Positions 9,403 to 17,541 of a stretch of DNA of 40,054 bases are shown here, in pieces. Where the stretch lies: positions 1-40,054 of the forward strand of contig SHXD01000024.1 in the NCBI GenBank assembly GCA_009693505.1. The letters run 5' to 3'. Each line of letters opens with the position of its first letter. Positions within the stretch are counted from its first letter, which is position 1. The notes beneath the pieces are model-generated. The model worked only from the letters and a program-made list of their open reading frames with translations, searched no databases and was not told where the DNA came from. Position numbers and translations under genes: made by a program. Source of the stretch: Limnohabitans sp. GTDB taxonomy: Bacteria; Pseudomonadota; Gammaproteobacteria; Burkholderiales; Burkholderiaceae_C.

Positions 9403-9418
9403 CTGGATAAGAACACAG
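9403..9418. promoter_or_regulatory. LexA box 2 (SOS operator)
   Basis: A second CTGG-N8-ACAG of the same form, starting 19 bases after box 1 (3 bases between sites). Tandem operators in front of lexA are the classic autoregulatory arrangement, so each box supports the other. Confidence 0.75.
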
Positions 9419-9453
9419 TTATTTGGTTTCAGACACCCTCAAAGGACTGCATC

Positions 9454-10125
9454 ATGCACGATCAACCTAAGCTCACAGCTAGACAGCAAGAAATTTTGGA
9501 ACTCATCCAAAAAACCATTGCCGAAACTGGCGCACCGCCTACCCGAGCCGAAATTGCCCAAGTCTTAGGCTTCAAATCGGCCAACGCTGCAGAAGAACAC
9601 CTTCAAGCTCTGGCCCGAAAAGGCGCCATCGATTTGGTCAGCGGCACCTCCAGAGGCATTCGACTCAAAGGCTCGTCCCGCAACAGCGTACGCCAATCCA
9701 CCGACCTTTTCAGCCTGTCTCTGCCTGGTTTTGCCCAATTGGCATTGCCACTCATTGGCCGCGTGGCAGCCGGCTCACCTATTTTGGCCCAAGAACACGT
9801 CGATCGCACCTACCATGTCGAAAGCCACCTTTTCCAAGAACAGCCCGATTACTTGCTTCGTGTGCGCGGCATGTCCATGCGAGACGCAGGCATCATGGAT
9901 GGCGACTTGCTGGCCGTCAAAGCCACCAAAGAAGTTCGCAATGGTCAAATTGTGGTGGCCCGCCTCGGCGATGAAGTCACTGTCAAGCGCTTGCGCCGTC
10001 AAGCAGACCGCATTGAACTTCTTCCTGAAAACCCCGACTACCCCATTATCTTGGTCAACCCAGGCGAGCCCTTCGAGATCGAAGGCTTGGCGGTCGGACT
10101 CATTCGCAACACGCTCTTGATGTAA
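9454..10125 (+). CDS. lexA: LexA repressor, SOS regulator
   Basis: A 223-residue LexA. The N-terminal winged helix (residues 1-70) includes [13 protein letters not shown] and the recognition region [23 protein letters not shown]. The self-cleavage site is A106-G107 (RVAAGSPI). The peptidase dyad is S141 ([10 protein letters not shown]) and K178 (DEVTVKRL). The linker is longer than in E. coli LexA, as is usual in Burkholderiales. RecA-stimulated cleavage should release SOS genes. Two LexA boxes lie upstream, so it very likely represses itself. The ATG at 9454 is preceded by AAAGGA. The small gene at 10155 follows 29 bases after the stop and may be in the same transcript. Confidence 0.97.
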   Translation: MHDQPKLTARQQEILELIQKTIAETGAPPTRAEIAQVLGFKSANAAEEHLQALARKGAIDLVSGTSRGIRLKGSSRNSVRQSTDLFSLSLPGFAQLALPLIGRVAAGSPILAQEHVDRTYHVESHLFQEQPDYLLRVRGMSMRDAGIMDGDLLAVKATKEVRNGQIVVARLGDEVTVKRLRRQADRIELLPENPDYPIILVNPGEPFEIEGLAVGLIRNTLLM

Positions 10126-10154
10126 TTCCAATCTCTCAATTCAGAAGGCTACCC

Positions 10155-10454
10155 ATGACCATCGCTCTTTTCGGTATTTCTAGCATTTACAACGGCATTC
10201 AAAAATTCATGAGTGCAACAGCTCAGCTTGAGCGTACTGCGCCCTTTGTTCAGACACCTAACACTGGCAACTCACCCAAGACCCACATGCTCGCCAAACA
10301 GCGTGCCTTGCGAGTTCTTCGTGTCTCTGAACATGGCGAAACACCCCATTGCGCGGGTCGCATGGTCATTTCTGGCCGCATGTCCGATGTCTGCGCAGAA
10401 CTTGACAGGCTGGTCGCACTCGAAGCCCAGAAAAAGCCAACCCTCACCCACTGA
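10155..10454 (+). CDS. Small uncharacterised protein downstream of lexA
   Basis: A 99-residue protein of no recognised domain. The start is preceded by AGAAGG at good spacing. The C-terminal half, RVLRVSEHGETPHCAGRMVISGRMSDVCAELDRL, looks like the conserved core, with two cysteines (in HCAGR and DVCAE). The N-terminal 40 residues are polar and probably less constrained. From memory, similar small proteins with a CAGRMVISGRM motif occur near lexA in other Comamonadaceae, but I cannot verify this here. Position after lexA suggests it could be SOS-controlled through read-through. No function is assigned. Confidence 0.7.
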   Translation: MTIALFGISSIYNGIQKFMSATAQLERTAPFVQTPNTGNSPKTHMLAKQRALRVLRVSEHGETPHCAGRMVISGRMSDVCAELDRLVALEAQKKPTLTH

Positions 10455-10528
10455 TTTTCATGGCCATTGGGGGCTAAATTTCATCCTTCTCCCCAATGGC
10501 AGCCTCTAGGCAAGGCACAATAGTACTT

Positions 10529-11536
10529 ATGAATATTGTGATCCTTGACGACTATCAAGATGTCGTCCGAAAACTAGAATGCGCCGCCAAACTCGACGCC
10601 TACAACGCCAAGGTCTACACCAACACCGTTAAAGGTTTGGGGCAGTTGTCTGTTCGCTTGAAAGACGCCGACATTTTGGTCCTTATTCGCGAACGCACCC
10701 ACCTCAACCGGCAATTGCTTGAAAAACTCCCACGCCTCAAGCTCATTTCCCAAACAGGCGCTGCCGGTTCCCACATTGATTTAGAGGCCTGCTCAGGGCG
10801 TGGCATTGCAGTTGCGCAAGGAACTGGATCGCCCTATGCCCCGGCCGAATTAACTTGGGCATTGATCATGGCGGCCACCCGCCGAGTTCCACAATACATT
10901 GGCAATCTCAAGCACGGCGCTTGGCAGCAGTCTGGTTTAAAAAGTGCGTCCATGCCAGCCAATTTTGGTTTGGGCACTGTGCTAAGGGGCAAAACATTAG
11001 GCATTTGGGGCTATGGAAAAATAGGCCAATTGGTTGCGGGCTACGCCAAGGCTTTCGGTATGCAAGTGGTTGTTTGGGGCAGTGAAGCTTCGCGCGAAAA
11101 AGCGGCAAACGACGGACATATTCCGGCTACGACACGTGAAGCACTTTTTGAGCAAAGCGATGTCCTTTCAGTGCATCTTCGGCTTAACGAAGCGAACCGC
11201 GGTATTGTCACCTTGGAAGATCTGTCGCGCATGAAAACCACCGCCATGATTGTGAACACATCACGCGCCGAGCTGATTGAACCCGATGCCCTCATCAGTG
11301 CGCTCAATCGGGGGCGGCCTGGTTTAGCAGCCATCGATGTTTTTGAGCACGAGCCTATTTTGCAGGGACATCCGCTGTTGCGATTGGAAAATTGCATTTG
11401 CACGCCCCACATTGGTTATGTGGAAAAGGACAACTACGAGTTGTACTTTGGCGCCGCATTTGACAACGTGGTCAATTTCATCAAAGGCACTCCCACCAAC
11501 ATCGTCAACCCTGGCGCTTTGCAAGTTCGTCGCTAA
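10529..11536 (+). CDS. D-2-hydroxyacid dehydrogenase family protein
   Basis: A 335-residue NAD-dependent dehydrogenase of the phosphoglycerate-dehydrogenase fold. The Rossmann motif is GYGKIG at 161-166. The catalytic set is R246 (NTSRAELI), E275 (FEHEPI) and H294 (TPHIGYV). It reduces a 2-oxo acid or oxidises a D-2-hydroxy acid; the substrate is unknown. It lacks the ACT regulatory domain of many SerA enzymes, so a general hydroxyacid role is more likely than serine synthesis. The ATG at 10529 is used; the frame extends 11 codons upstream without similarity. It precedes the acyl-CoA genes by 56 bases and may be the first gene of that group. Confidence 0.9.
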   Translation: MNIVILDDYQDVVRKLECAAKLDAYNAKVYTNTVKGLGQLSVRLKDADILVLIRERTHLNRQLLEKLPRLKLISQTGAAGSHIDLEACSGRGIAVAQGTGSPYAPAELTWALIMAATRRVPQYIGNLKHGAWQQSGLKSASMPANFGLGTVLRGKTLGIWGYGKIGQLVAGYAKAFGMQVVVWGSEASREKAANDGHIPATTREALFEQSDVLSVHLRLNEANRGIVTLEDLSRMKTTAMIVNTSRAELIEPDALISALNRGRPGLAAIDVFEHEPILQGHPLLRLENCICTPHIGYVEKDNYELYFGAAFDNVVNFIKGTPTNIVNPGALQVRR

Positions 11537-11592
11537 GAGGCAACAAGTAGATTTTGTCTGCTTGAAAATTTAAAACAAATCTCAATCAGATC

Positions 11593-13113
11593 ATGAACAT
11601 TGCATTCAACAAAGTCGCTGTCATTGGCGCAGGTGCTATGGGACGTGGCATTGCCCAAATTGCTGCGCAAGCAGGAAGTCTTGTTTTCCTCTACGACACC
11701 CAAGCAGATGCCTCTCTCAAAGCCAAAGAGGCCGTGTATCAAGTATGGGACTCACTTGTCGTTAAAGGCCGCCTTGACGCAGACACTGTTGCGAATTACA
11801 AAACAAATTTGAATACGGCCAGTAGCTTGCAAGATTTGAAACATTGCGAGTTAATTATCGAGGCCATTGTTGAACGACTCGACATTAAAAAAAGCTTGTT
11901 TGTTGAACTAGAGAACCTGGTTCCTGACACCACGGTTTTGGTGACCAACACCTCCTCCCTTTCCGTCACGGCCATCGCTGCAGCCCTGAAGCGGCCAGCC
12001 CAATTTGCGGGTTATCACTTCTTCAATCCTGTGCCATTGATGAAAGTGGTGGAAGTCATTGCCGGTCTAAAAACCAATCCTGATGTGTGCCTTCGACTGA
12101 CTGAGTTTGCCAAACAAATGGGGCACACAGCCGTTCAAGCACACGATACTCCGGGCTTTATCGTGAACCATGCAGGTCGCGGCTACGGCACCGAAGCTTT
12201 GCGCATCGTGTCTGAAGGCGTGGCAGATTTCGCCACCATTGATCGAATTTTGAAAGACCAAGTCGGGTTCAAATTGGGCCCCTTCGAGCTCTTCGATTTA
12301 ACGGCTTTGGATGTGTCACATCCTGTCATGGAATCAATCTACAACCAGTACTACCAAGAGCCTCGCTACCGCCCCAGCGTCATCACGGCGCAGCGATTGG
12401 CAGGGGGCGTGGTGGGCAAAAAAGTGGGTGAAGGCTTCTACAAATACGTTGATGGCAAAGCAGTTCTCGCCCAAGAACCCGCCGTGCCGCAAATCAAAGA
12501 ATTTCCACCCGTATGGGTATCTCCTCGTGCCTCACGGCGCATGGAACTTTTACAACTTCTTAAAGATTTAGGCGCCACCCTTGAAACGGGTGCCTCACCT
12601 TCCCCCCAAGCTCTAACCCTTGTTGCGCCTCTAGGCTTTGATGTCACCACCGTGGCCGTGGTTGAACGCCTTGACCCAGCGCGCACCATTGGCATTGACA
12701 TGCTGTTTGATGATGCGGCCACCAAACGACGCGTATTGGCCACCAACCCGGCCACAAGATCTGACATGCGCGATTCAGCACATGCCCTGTTTGCCAAAGA
12801 TGGTAAAGCTGTCAGCGTGGTGCGTGACAGCGGCGGCTTCATTACCCAACGAGTTGTGGCCAACATCGTGAATATCGCTTCTGACATGTGCCAACAAGGT
12901 GTTTGCACACCGCAAGATTTGGATGTCGCTGTCACTTTGGGCCTTGGCTACCCCTTGGGCCCACTTGCACTGGGTGACAAATTAGGCCCTACCAATGTTT
13001 TGGAAGTGCTGTTCAATTTGCAAACCGTCTACGGCGATCCAAGGTATCGCCCAAGTCCATGGTTGCGTCGCCGAGGCGCCATTGGCTTGTCCTTACTTCA
13101 TACCGAGGACTAA
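11593..13113 (+). CDS. 3-hydroxyacyl-CoA dehydrogenase, PaaH-like
   Basis: A 506-residue NAD-dependent 3-hydroxyacyl-CoA dehydrogenase. The N-terminal NAD domain has GAGAMG at 12-17. The catalytic dyad is H142 (GYHFFNPVPLM) and E154. A first C-terminal dimerisation domain (about 190-290) is followed by a partial second NAD-like domain and a second C-terminal domain (GGFITQRVVANIVN, LGYPLGPLALGD). This two-unit layout and length match PaaH-type enzymes of phenylacetate degradation, which oxidise 3-hydroxyadipyl-CoA. No other paa genes are present, so a different straight or branched acyl chain is possible. The next gene starts 3 bases after its stop, implying one operon. Confidence 0.9.
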   Translation: MNIAFNKVAVIGAGAMGRGIAQIAAQAGSLVFLYDTQADASLKAKEAVYQVWDSLVVKGRLDADTVANYKTNLNTASSLQDLKHCELIIEAIVERLDIKKSLFVELENLVPDTTVLVTNTSSLSVTAIAAALKRPAQFAGYHFFNPVPLMKVVEVIAGLKTNPDVCLRLTEFAKQMGHTAVQAHDTPGFIVNHAGRGYGTEALRIVSEGVADFATIDRILKDQVGFKLGPFELFDLTALDVSHPVMESIYNQYYQEPRYRPSVITAQRLAGGVVGKKVGEGFYKYVDGKAVLAQEPAVPQIKEFPPVWVSPRASRRMELLQLLKDLGATLETGASPSPQALTLVAPLGFDVTTVAVVERLDPARTIGIDMLFDDAATKRRVLATNPATRSDMRDSAHALFAKDGKAVSVVRDSGGFITQRVVANIVNIASDMCQQGVCTPQDLDVAVTLGLGYPLGPLALGDKLGPTNVLEVLFNLQTVYGDPRYRPSPWLRRRGAIGLSLLHTED

Positions 13114-13116
13114 ACC

Positions 13117-13896
13117 ATGTCAGCTCAACTGCTCAGCACCAGCGAAGGTGCCACCCTTATTCTTACCTTGAGCAATCCCGAACACAAGAATGCTCTCGGC
13201 CCAGAAATGTATGCGGCGGGCGTCGAGGCACTGAGCGTGGCCGAGACAAGCCCTGAAATTAAAAGCGTGGTCATTACCGGCGAGGGAGCCTTGTTCAGTG
13301 CTGGCGGCAACTTGCAAAGACTGAACAACAACCGCCAACAACCACCGGAGCACCAAGCTCAAAGCATCGAAGGCCTGCACAACTGGATAGAGGCCATTCG
13401 AACTTTTCCAAAGCCAGTCATTGCAGCAGTTGAAGGTCCTGCAGCAGGCGCAGGCTTTTCTTTGGCTTTGGCCTGCGACATGATTGTGGCCGCTCGGAAC
13501 AGTGTGTTTGTCATGGCTTACAGCAACATTGCACTGTCACCTGATGGCGGGGGCACTTGGAGTTTATCTCGCAATGTGCCTCGCCAATTGGCCACTGAGT
13601 TGTTGATGCTAGGCGAGCGCATGTCTGCAGAAAGACTTCATCAGCTGGGTTTGGTCAACAGATTGTGTGAACCTGGGCAAGCACTGGGCACAGCCCTTGC
13701 CCTGGCCAGCCTGTTAAATCAAAAGGCCCACAATGCCTTGACCAGCATCAAGGAGCTGATCAATGAAGCGGATGCCGCTTCTTTTCATCACCAATTGGCT
13801 TTGGAGCGCGATCATTTCGTGAAGAATTTGCACCATGTCAATGCAGGCATTGGTATTTCAGCCTTTTTAAACAAAGAAAAACCTCGCTACGAGTAA
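13117..13896 (+). CDS. Enoyl-CoA hydratase/isomerase family protein (PaaG-like active site)
   Basis: A 259-residue crotonase-fold enzyme. The oxyanion-hole elements are present (FSAGGNL at about 60-66 and GPAAGAGF at 107-114). Aligned to rat enoyl-CoA hydratase, the two catalytic glutamates are replaced: E144 by S115 and E164 by Y135. D143 in LSPDGGGTW matches the Asp used by PaaG-type isomerases. It is therefore more likely an isomerase, or another crotonase chemistry, than a classical hydratase. This alignment was made by eye. It follows the 3-hydroxyacyl-CoA dehydrogenase by 3 bases and is followed 55 bases later by a Crp/Fnr regulator. Confidence 0.88.
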   Translation: MSAQLLSTSEGATLILTLSNPEHKNALGPEMYAAGVEALSVAETSPEIKSVVITGEGALFSAGGNLQRLNNNRQQPPEHQAQSIEGLHNWIEAIRTFPKPVIAAVEGPAAGAGFSLALACDMIVAARNSVFVMAYSNIALSPDGGGTWSLSRNVPRQLATELLMLGERMSAERLHQLGLVNRLCEPGQALGTALALASLLNQKAHNALTSIKELINEADAASFHHQLALERDHFVKNLHHVNAGIGISAFLNKEKPRYE

Positions 13897-13951
13897 GACA
13901 GGGTCCCTCAGGCGACAAATTTTTGCAACCCAGTCACTCAAAAGACAGACT

Positions 13952-14671
13952 ATGGACGAACCCATTCTTACGATGGAGGAAAGAGAATGCATCAACGCCG
14001 GCCGTTGGTTCTCTTCCCTTTCACCTTCACTCAGGCACGACATACTTCGATGCGCTTACGTCAAACGGTACAAAGACGGCGAACTCATTGCAGCCCGCGG
14101 AGAACCGCCGGAGCAGTGGATCGCCTGCGCCAAAGGGGCGGTCCGTGTCAGCTCCACCTCCGTATCGGGCAAATTGATCACACTCACCTATGTCGAGCCT
14201 GGCATTTGGTTTGGCGACGTCTCCATCTTCGACGGCGACAGGCGCACGCACGATGCCTACGCACATGGCGAAACCACCACACTCAATGTGGCCAAGGCAG
14301 ATTTCAAGAAAATTTTGTCGTCGCACGTCGAGTTGTACGACGCCATGTTGCGCTTGCATGCACGGCGCATTCGGCAGCTGTTCGGATTGGTCGAAGATTT
14401 AAACACTTTGCCTTTAAGGGCGCGCTTGGCCAAACAGCTCAATCACTTGGTTCGCAGCTACGGCGTGCCCAGTTTGTCCGATGCCAAAGCCATTCGAATC
14501 AGTTTGCAATTGGCGCAAGAAGAGCTCGCTCAGTTGTTGGGTGCTTCCAGGCAGCGCGTGAACCAAGAGCTCAAACAAATGGAACGCGAACATGTCATCA
14601 AAATCGAACCCAGTGGTCTCACTGTGCTCGACAGAGAAGCGCTTATCAAAATCGTGAATTCGGACAACTGA
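13952..14671 (+). CDS. Crp/Fnr family transcriptional regulator
   Basis: A 239-residue regulator with an N-terminal cyclic-nucleotide-binding-type beta barrel (about 20-125), a long dimer helix (about 128-150) and a C-terminal winged helix with recognition region QEELAQLLGASRQRVNQELKQM (about 189-210). It has only three scattered cysteines (C13, C34, C59), so an FNR iron-sulfur sensor is unlikely. The phosphate-binding block reads FGDVSIFDGDRRTHDAYA rather than the GE...RSA of cAMP-binding CRP, so the effector is unknown. It lies between the crotonase and kinase genes, which makes it a candidate local regulator. I found no convincing CRP-type palindrome in the adjacent gaps. Confidence 0.9.
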   Translation: MDEPILTMEERECINAGRWFSSLSPSLRHDILRCAYVKRYKDGELIAARGEPPEQWIACAKGAVRVSSTSVSGKLITLTYVEPGIWFGDVSIFDGDRRTHDAYAHGETTTLNVAKADFKKILSSHVELYDAMLRLHARRIRQLFGLVEDLNTLPLRARLAKQLNHLVRSYGVPSLSDAKAIRISLQLAQEELAQLLGASRQRVNQELKQMEREHVIKIEPSGLTVLDREALIKIVNSDN

Positions 14672-14719
14672 ACGCCAGCACCCTGATCCTCACTTCGTTC
14701 ATTCACAACGGTAATTGCC

Positions 14720-15808
14720 ATGAGCCAGTTTGATCATTTCGTGGGTACACGCCCAGTCACCGGCACGCATGCCTTTGATGTTCAAGTCCTTGAGGGTTGG
14801 CTTGTTGCCAACATGCCTGAATTTGAGGGCCCCCTCAGCGTTGAAATGTTCAAAGGCGGACAATCGAACCCGACCTACAAACTCATCACGGCCAACTGCG
14901 CCTATGTGATGCGCGCCAAACCCGGTCCTGTGGCCAAATTATTGCCATCTGCACATGCCATTGAGCGAGAGTTTGCCGTCATGAAAGGCCTTGCGGGTAC
15001 AGCGGTGCCCGTAGCCAAAATGCATGTGCTTTGCGAAGATGAAGCCATCATTGGCCGTGCTTTTTACGTCATGGAATTTGTGGCTGGCAGAGTTTTGTGG
15101 GATCAGTCTTTGCCGGGCATGACCAACAGCCAGCGCGGCGAAATATACGACGAAATGAACCGCGTCATTGCAGCGCTGCACACCGTGCAGTTTGCAGATC
15201 AAGGCTTGGCCAATTACGGCAAGCCTGGCAGTTACATCGAGCGTCAAATTGGCCGCTGGAGCAAACAGTATGTGGCCTCCCAAACACAGTCCATTCCAGA
15301 AATGGACCGCTTGATAGCATGGTTACCAAGCAACATCCCCAGTAGCGCCAAAGACGAATCTTTGGTCAGCATTGTGCATGGCGACTTTCGCTTGGACAAC
15401 ATGATGTTTCACCCCACTGAGCCCAAAGTATTGGCGGTGCTTGATTGGGAGCTCTCAACTTTGGGTCATCCACTGGCTGACTTTAGTTATCACTGCATGG
15501 CATGGCACATCAAGCCAGGTTCATTCCGCGGCATAGGCGGCCTAGATCACAAAGCATTGGGCATTCCAGAAGAAGCTGAATACATCCAACGTTATTGCCA
15601 ACGCACTGGCTTCACCACACCCGAGAAACTGGCGCTAGATTGGAATTTCTACATGGCCTACAACCTGTTCCGCATCGCAGCCATTTTGCAAGGCATTGCC
15701 AAACGCGTGCTAGACGGCACTGCTTCTAGCGATCAAGCCAAAGCGTCAGGCAACGGCGCTAAACCCATGGCCGAGTTGGCATGGCACTTCGCCAGCCAAG
15801 TTCATTGA
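14720..15808 (+). CDS. Phosphotransferase (APH-fold kinase), ACAD10/11 N-terminal- and LvaA-like
   Basis: A 362-residue aminoglycoside-phosphotransferase-fold protein. The nucleotide loop [11 protein letters not shown] (45-55) is followed by YVMRAKP, the catalytic loop HGDFRLDN (H220, D222, N227), and the metal-binding DWE (D242, E244) in [15 protein letters not shown]. This pattern matches the kinase half of human ACAD10/ACAD11 and the LvaA kinase of levulinate catabolism rather than antibiotic kinases. Those enzymes phosphorylate the 4-hydroxyl of 4-hydroxyacyl-CoA. The next gene, 52 bases on, is the matching acyl-CoA dehydrogenase, which strongly supports the same role here. LvaB, a small partner of LvaA in Pseudomonas, is not seen in between. 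Confidence 0.88.
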   Translation: MSQFDHFVGTRPVTGTHAFDVQVLEGWLVANMPEFEGPLSVEMFKGGQSNPTYKLITANCAYVMRAKPGPVAKLLPSAHAIEREFAVMKGLAGTAVPVAKMHVLCEDEAIIGRAFYVMEFVAGRVLWDQSLPGMTNSQRGEIYDEMNRVIAALHTVQFADQGLANYGKPGSYIERQIGRWSKQYVASQTQSIPEMDRLIAWLPSNIPSSAKDESLVSIVHGDFRLDNMMFHPTEPKVLAVLDWELSTLGHPLADFSYHCMAWHIKPGSFRGIGGLDHKALGIPEEAEYIQRYCQRTGFTTPEKLALDWNFYMAYNLFRIAAILQGIAKRVLDGTASSDQAKASGNGAKPMAELAWHFASQVH

Positions 15809-15860
15809 GCCCCCATTCAACAGACCTCACCTATTTTTAAGATTTAACAGGAGAACTTCA

Positions 15861-17120
15861 ATGCAATTCGAATACTCAGACAAAGTCAAAAGCATGCAAG
15901 CCCGCTTGCTGGCATTCATGAACGAACACATTTATCCCAACGAGGCGCGCTTCTTTCAAGAAATTGCCGACAACCGCGCAAAAGGTAATGCTTGGATCCC
16001 CACCAAAATTGTAGAAGAGCTGAAACCCAAAGCACTGGCTGCTGGTCTTTGGAATTTGTTCTTGCCCAAGTCACCTCGTGCACCCCAAGGTTTGTCTAAC
16101 TTGGAATATGCACCGCTGTGCGAAATCATGGGACGTGTGCCTTTCGCTGCTGAAATTTTCAACTGCTCAGCGCCCGACACAGGCAACATGGAGACCTTTG
16201 AACGTTATGCCAGCGAAGAACTCAAAGACCAATGGCTAGAGCCATTGCTCAGAGGCGAAATTCGCTCAGCCTTCCTCATGACCGAGCCTGACGTTGCTTC
16301 TTCAGATGCCACCAACATTCAATGCGAAATTAAGCGCGATGGCAATGAATACGTCATCAACGGCCGCAAGTGGTGGTCGTCTGGTGCGGGCGACCCACGC
16401 TGCGCGGTTTACATCGTCATGGGCAAAACCAATCCAGACGCTGGCCGCCACGAGCAACAGTCCATGATCATTGTGCCGGCCAACACGCCCGGCATTACGG
16501 TGGTGCGTGCACTGTCAGTATTTGGTTACGACGATGCGCCGCATGGTCACATGGAGGTGGTGTTAAAGAATGTTCGTGTGCCGGCAGCCAATTTGCTGCT
16601 GGGTGAAGGTCGCGGTTTTGAAATTGCACAAGGCCGCTTAGGCCCAGGGCGTATTCACCATTGCATGCGTACCATTGGCATAGCCGAGCGCGCGCTGGAA
16701 CTCATGTGCAAACGTTTGAATTCGCGTGTGGCGTTTGGCCAACAAGTTGCGCGTCAAACCGTTTGGCAAGAACGCATTGCTGAGTCACGCTGCATGATTG
16801 AACAAGCACGCTTGCTCACTTTGAAAGCCGCTTACATGATGGACACCGTGGGCAACAAAGTGGCCAAAGCAGAAATTGCCATGATCAAAATTGTGGCGCC
16901 TCAAATGGCTTGTCAAATCATTGATTGGTCCATTCAAGCGCATGGCGGCGGCGGAGTTTCACAAGACTTCCCATTGGCCTATGCATACGCCCATCAGCGC
17001 ACGCTGCGTTTGGCAGACGGTCCCGACGAGGTGCACCGCAACTCTTTGGCCAAGCTCGAGTTGGCCAAACACCTGCTTGTGCCAGGCGAGGTTGAAATGC
17101 CCTTCACTCGTGGCAGTTAA
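15861..17120 (+). CDS. Acyl-CoA dehydrogenase family protein, ACAD11/LvaC-like
   Basis: A 419-residue flavoprotein with the three acyl-CoA dehydrogenase domains: N-terminal helices (1-130), a central beta domain with [16 protein letters not shown] and [15 protein letters not shown], and a C-terminal helical domain with [17 protein letters not shown]. These blocks closely resemble the dehydrogenase half of human ACAD11. Where classical enzymes have YEGT with a catalytic Glu, this one has ADGPDEVH, putting Asp386 at that place. In ACAD10/11 and LvaC the enzyme acts on 4-phosphoacyl-CoA, removing phosphate to give enoyl-CoA. The RBS AGGAGA precedes the ATG. It is likely co-transcribed with the kinase. 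Confidence 0.92.
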   Translation: MQFEYSDKVKSMQARLLAFMNEHIYPNEARFFQEIADNRAKGNAWIPTKIVEELKPKALAAGLWNLFLPKSPRAPQGLSNLEYAPLCEIMGRVPFAAEIFNCSAPDTGNMETFERYASEELKDQWLEPLLRGEIRSAFLMTEPDVASSDATNIQCEIKRDGNEYVINGRKWWSSGAGDPRCAVYIVMGKTNPDAGRHEQQSMIIVPANTPGITVVRALSVFGYDDAPHGHMEVVLKNVRVPAANLLLGEGRGFEIAQGRLGPGRIHHCMRTIGIAERALELMCKRLNSRVAFGQQVARQTVWQERIAESRCMIEQARLLTLKAAYMMDTVGNKVAKAEIAMIKIVAPQMACQIIDWSIQAHGGGGVSQDFPLAYAYAHQRTLRLADGPDEVHRNSLAKLELAKHLLVPGEVEMPFTRGS

Positions 17121-17177
17121 CAAGACATTGACTGAGTGTTAGCCCATGAGGCATTAGCGCTTAAGCGAGGGACATCT

Positions 17178-17211
17178 TGAAACTTTGAAAGAACTTTTTA
17201 ATCAAGTTTCA
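17178..17211. repeat. Inverted repeat upstream of tRNA-Pro
   Basis: TGAAACTT (17178-17185) and AAGTTTCA (17204-17211) form 8-base perfect arms around an 18-base AT-rich centre. It lies after the acyl-CoA dehydrogenase and about 40 bases before tRNA-Pro. It could be an operator or a weak terminator; there is no proper T-run. A TAGAAT at 17233-17238 may be the tRNA -10 box. Confidence 0.35.
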
Positions 17212-17249
17212 TCATTTCCCGCGTTACAGCATTAGAATAATAGGCTTGT

Positions 17250-17326
<77 letters not shown>

Positions 17327-17338
17327 CTTTTCTCAATC

Positions 17339-17372
17339 AAGGCCCTACCTTTCAGGTTCTAGGGCCTTTTTT
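17339..17372 (+). terminator. Rho-independent terminator after tRNA-Pro
   Basis: A 9-base perfect stem AAGGCCCTA / TAGGGCCTT with a 12-base loop, ending in a T-run (17367-17372). It lies between tRNA-Pro and tRNA-Arg and stops only 2 bases before the tRNA-Arg 5' end, leaving little room for a separate tRNA-Arg promoter. Confidence 0.85.
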
Positions 17373-17374
17373 AT

Positions 17375-17451
17375 CTGCCCGTAGCTCAACTGGATAGAGC
17401 AACGGCCTTCTAAGCCGTAGGTCGGGGGTTCGAGTCCCTCCGGGCAGGCCA
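17375..17451 (+). tRNA. tRNA-Arg (anticodon TCT)
   Basis: A 77-base cloverleaf. The acceptor CTGCCCG pairs with CGGGCAG, the D-arm is GCTC/GAGC, the anticodon stem ACGGC/GCCGT carries loop CTTCTAA with anticodon TCT at 17409-17411, and the T-arm is GGGGG TTCGAGT CCCTC (outermost pair G-C). CCA is encoded at 17449-17451. It reads AGA codons. Confidence 0.97.
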
Positions 17452-17474
17452 TATTCTGAATTGATATTTAAATA

Positions 17475-17508
17475 ATCAGGGTTTTGCCTAGCTTTTTTGT
17501 CCCCTGAT
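17475..17508. repeat. Inverted repeat in the leader of the Liv binding-protein gene
   Basis: ATCAGGG (17475-17481) and CCCTGAT (17502-17508) are perfect 7-base arms around a T-rich 20-base centre, 33 bases before the start at 17542. The T-run lies inside the loop, so it is not a normal terminator. It may be an operator or an RNA hairpin in the leader. Confidence 0.35.
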
Positions 17509-17541
17509 ATGCAACATAATGCATCCTACAAGGAGATTTTC

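Noticed and set aside
12438..12935. Antisense open frame of 165 codons inside the 3-hydroxyacyl-CoA dehydrogenase gene
   Set aside because: A shadow of a strongly coding frame on the other strand, with low-complexity product and no ribosome binding site.
13987..14733. Long alternative frame over the Crp/Fnr gene (248 codons)
   Set aside because: Its product is rich in Arg, His and Gln without domains; the overlapping frame encodes a clear Crp/Fnr regulator.
14720..15808. Aminoglycoside resistance kinase
   Set aside because: The APH fold is present, but motifs match the ACAD10/11-type kinases, and the neighbour is an ACAD11-like dehydrogenase.
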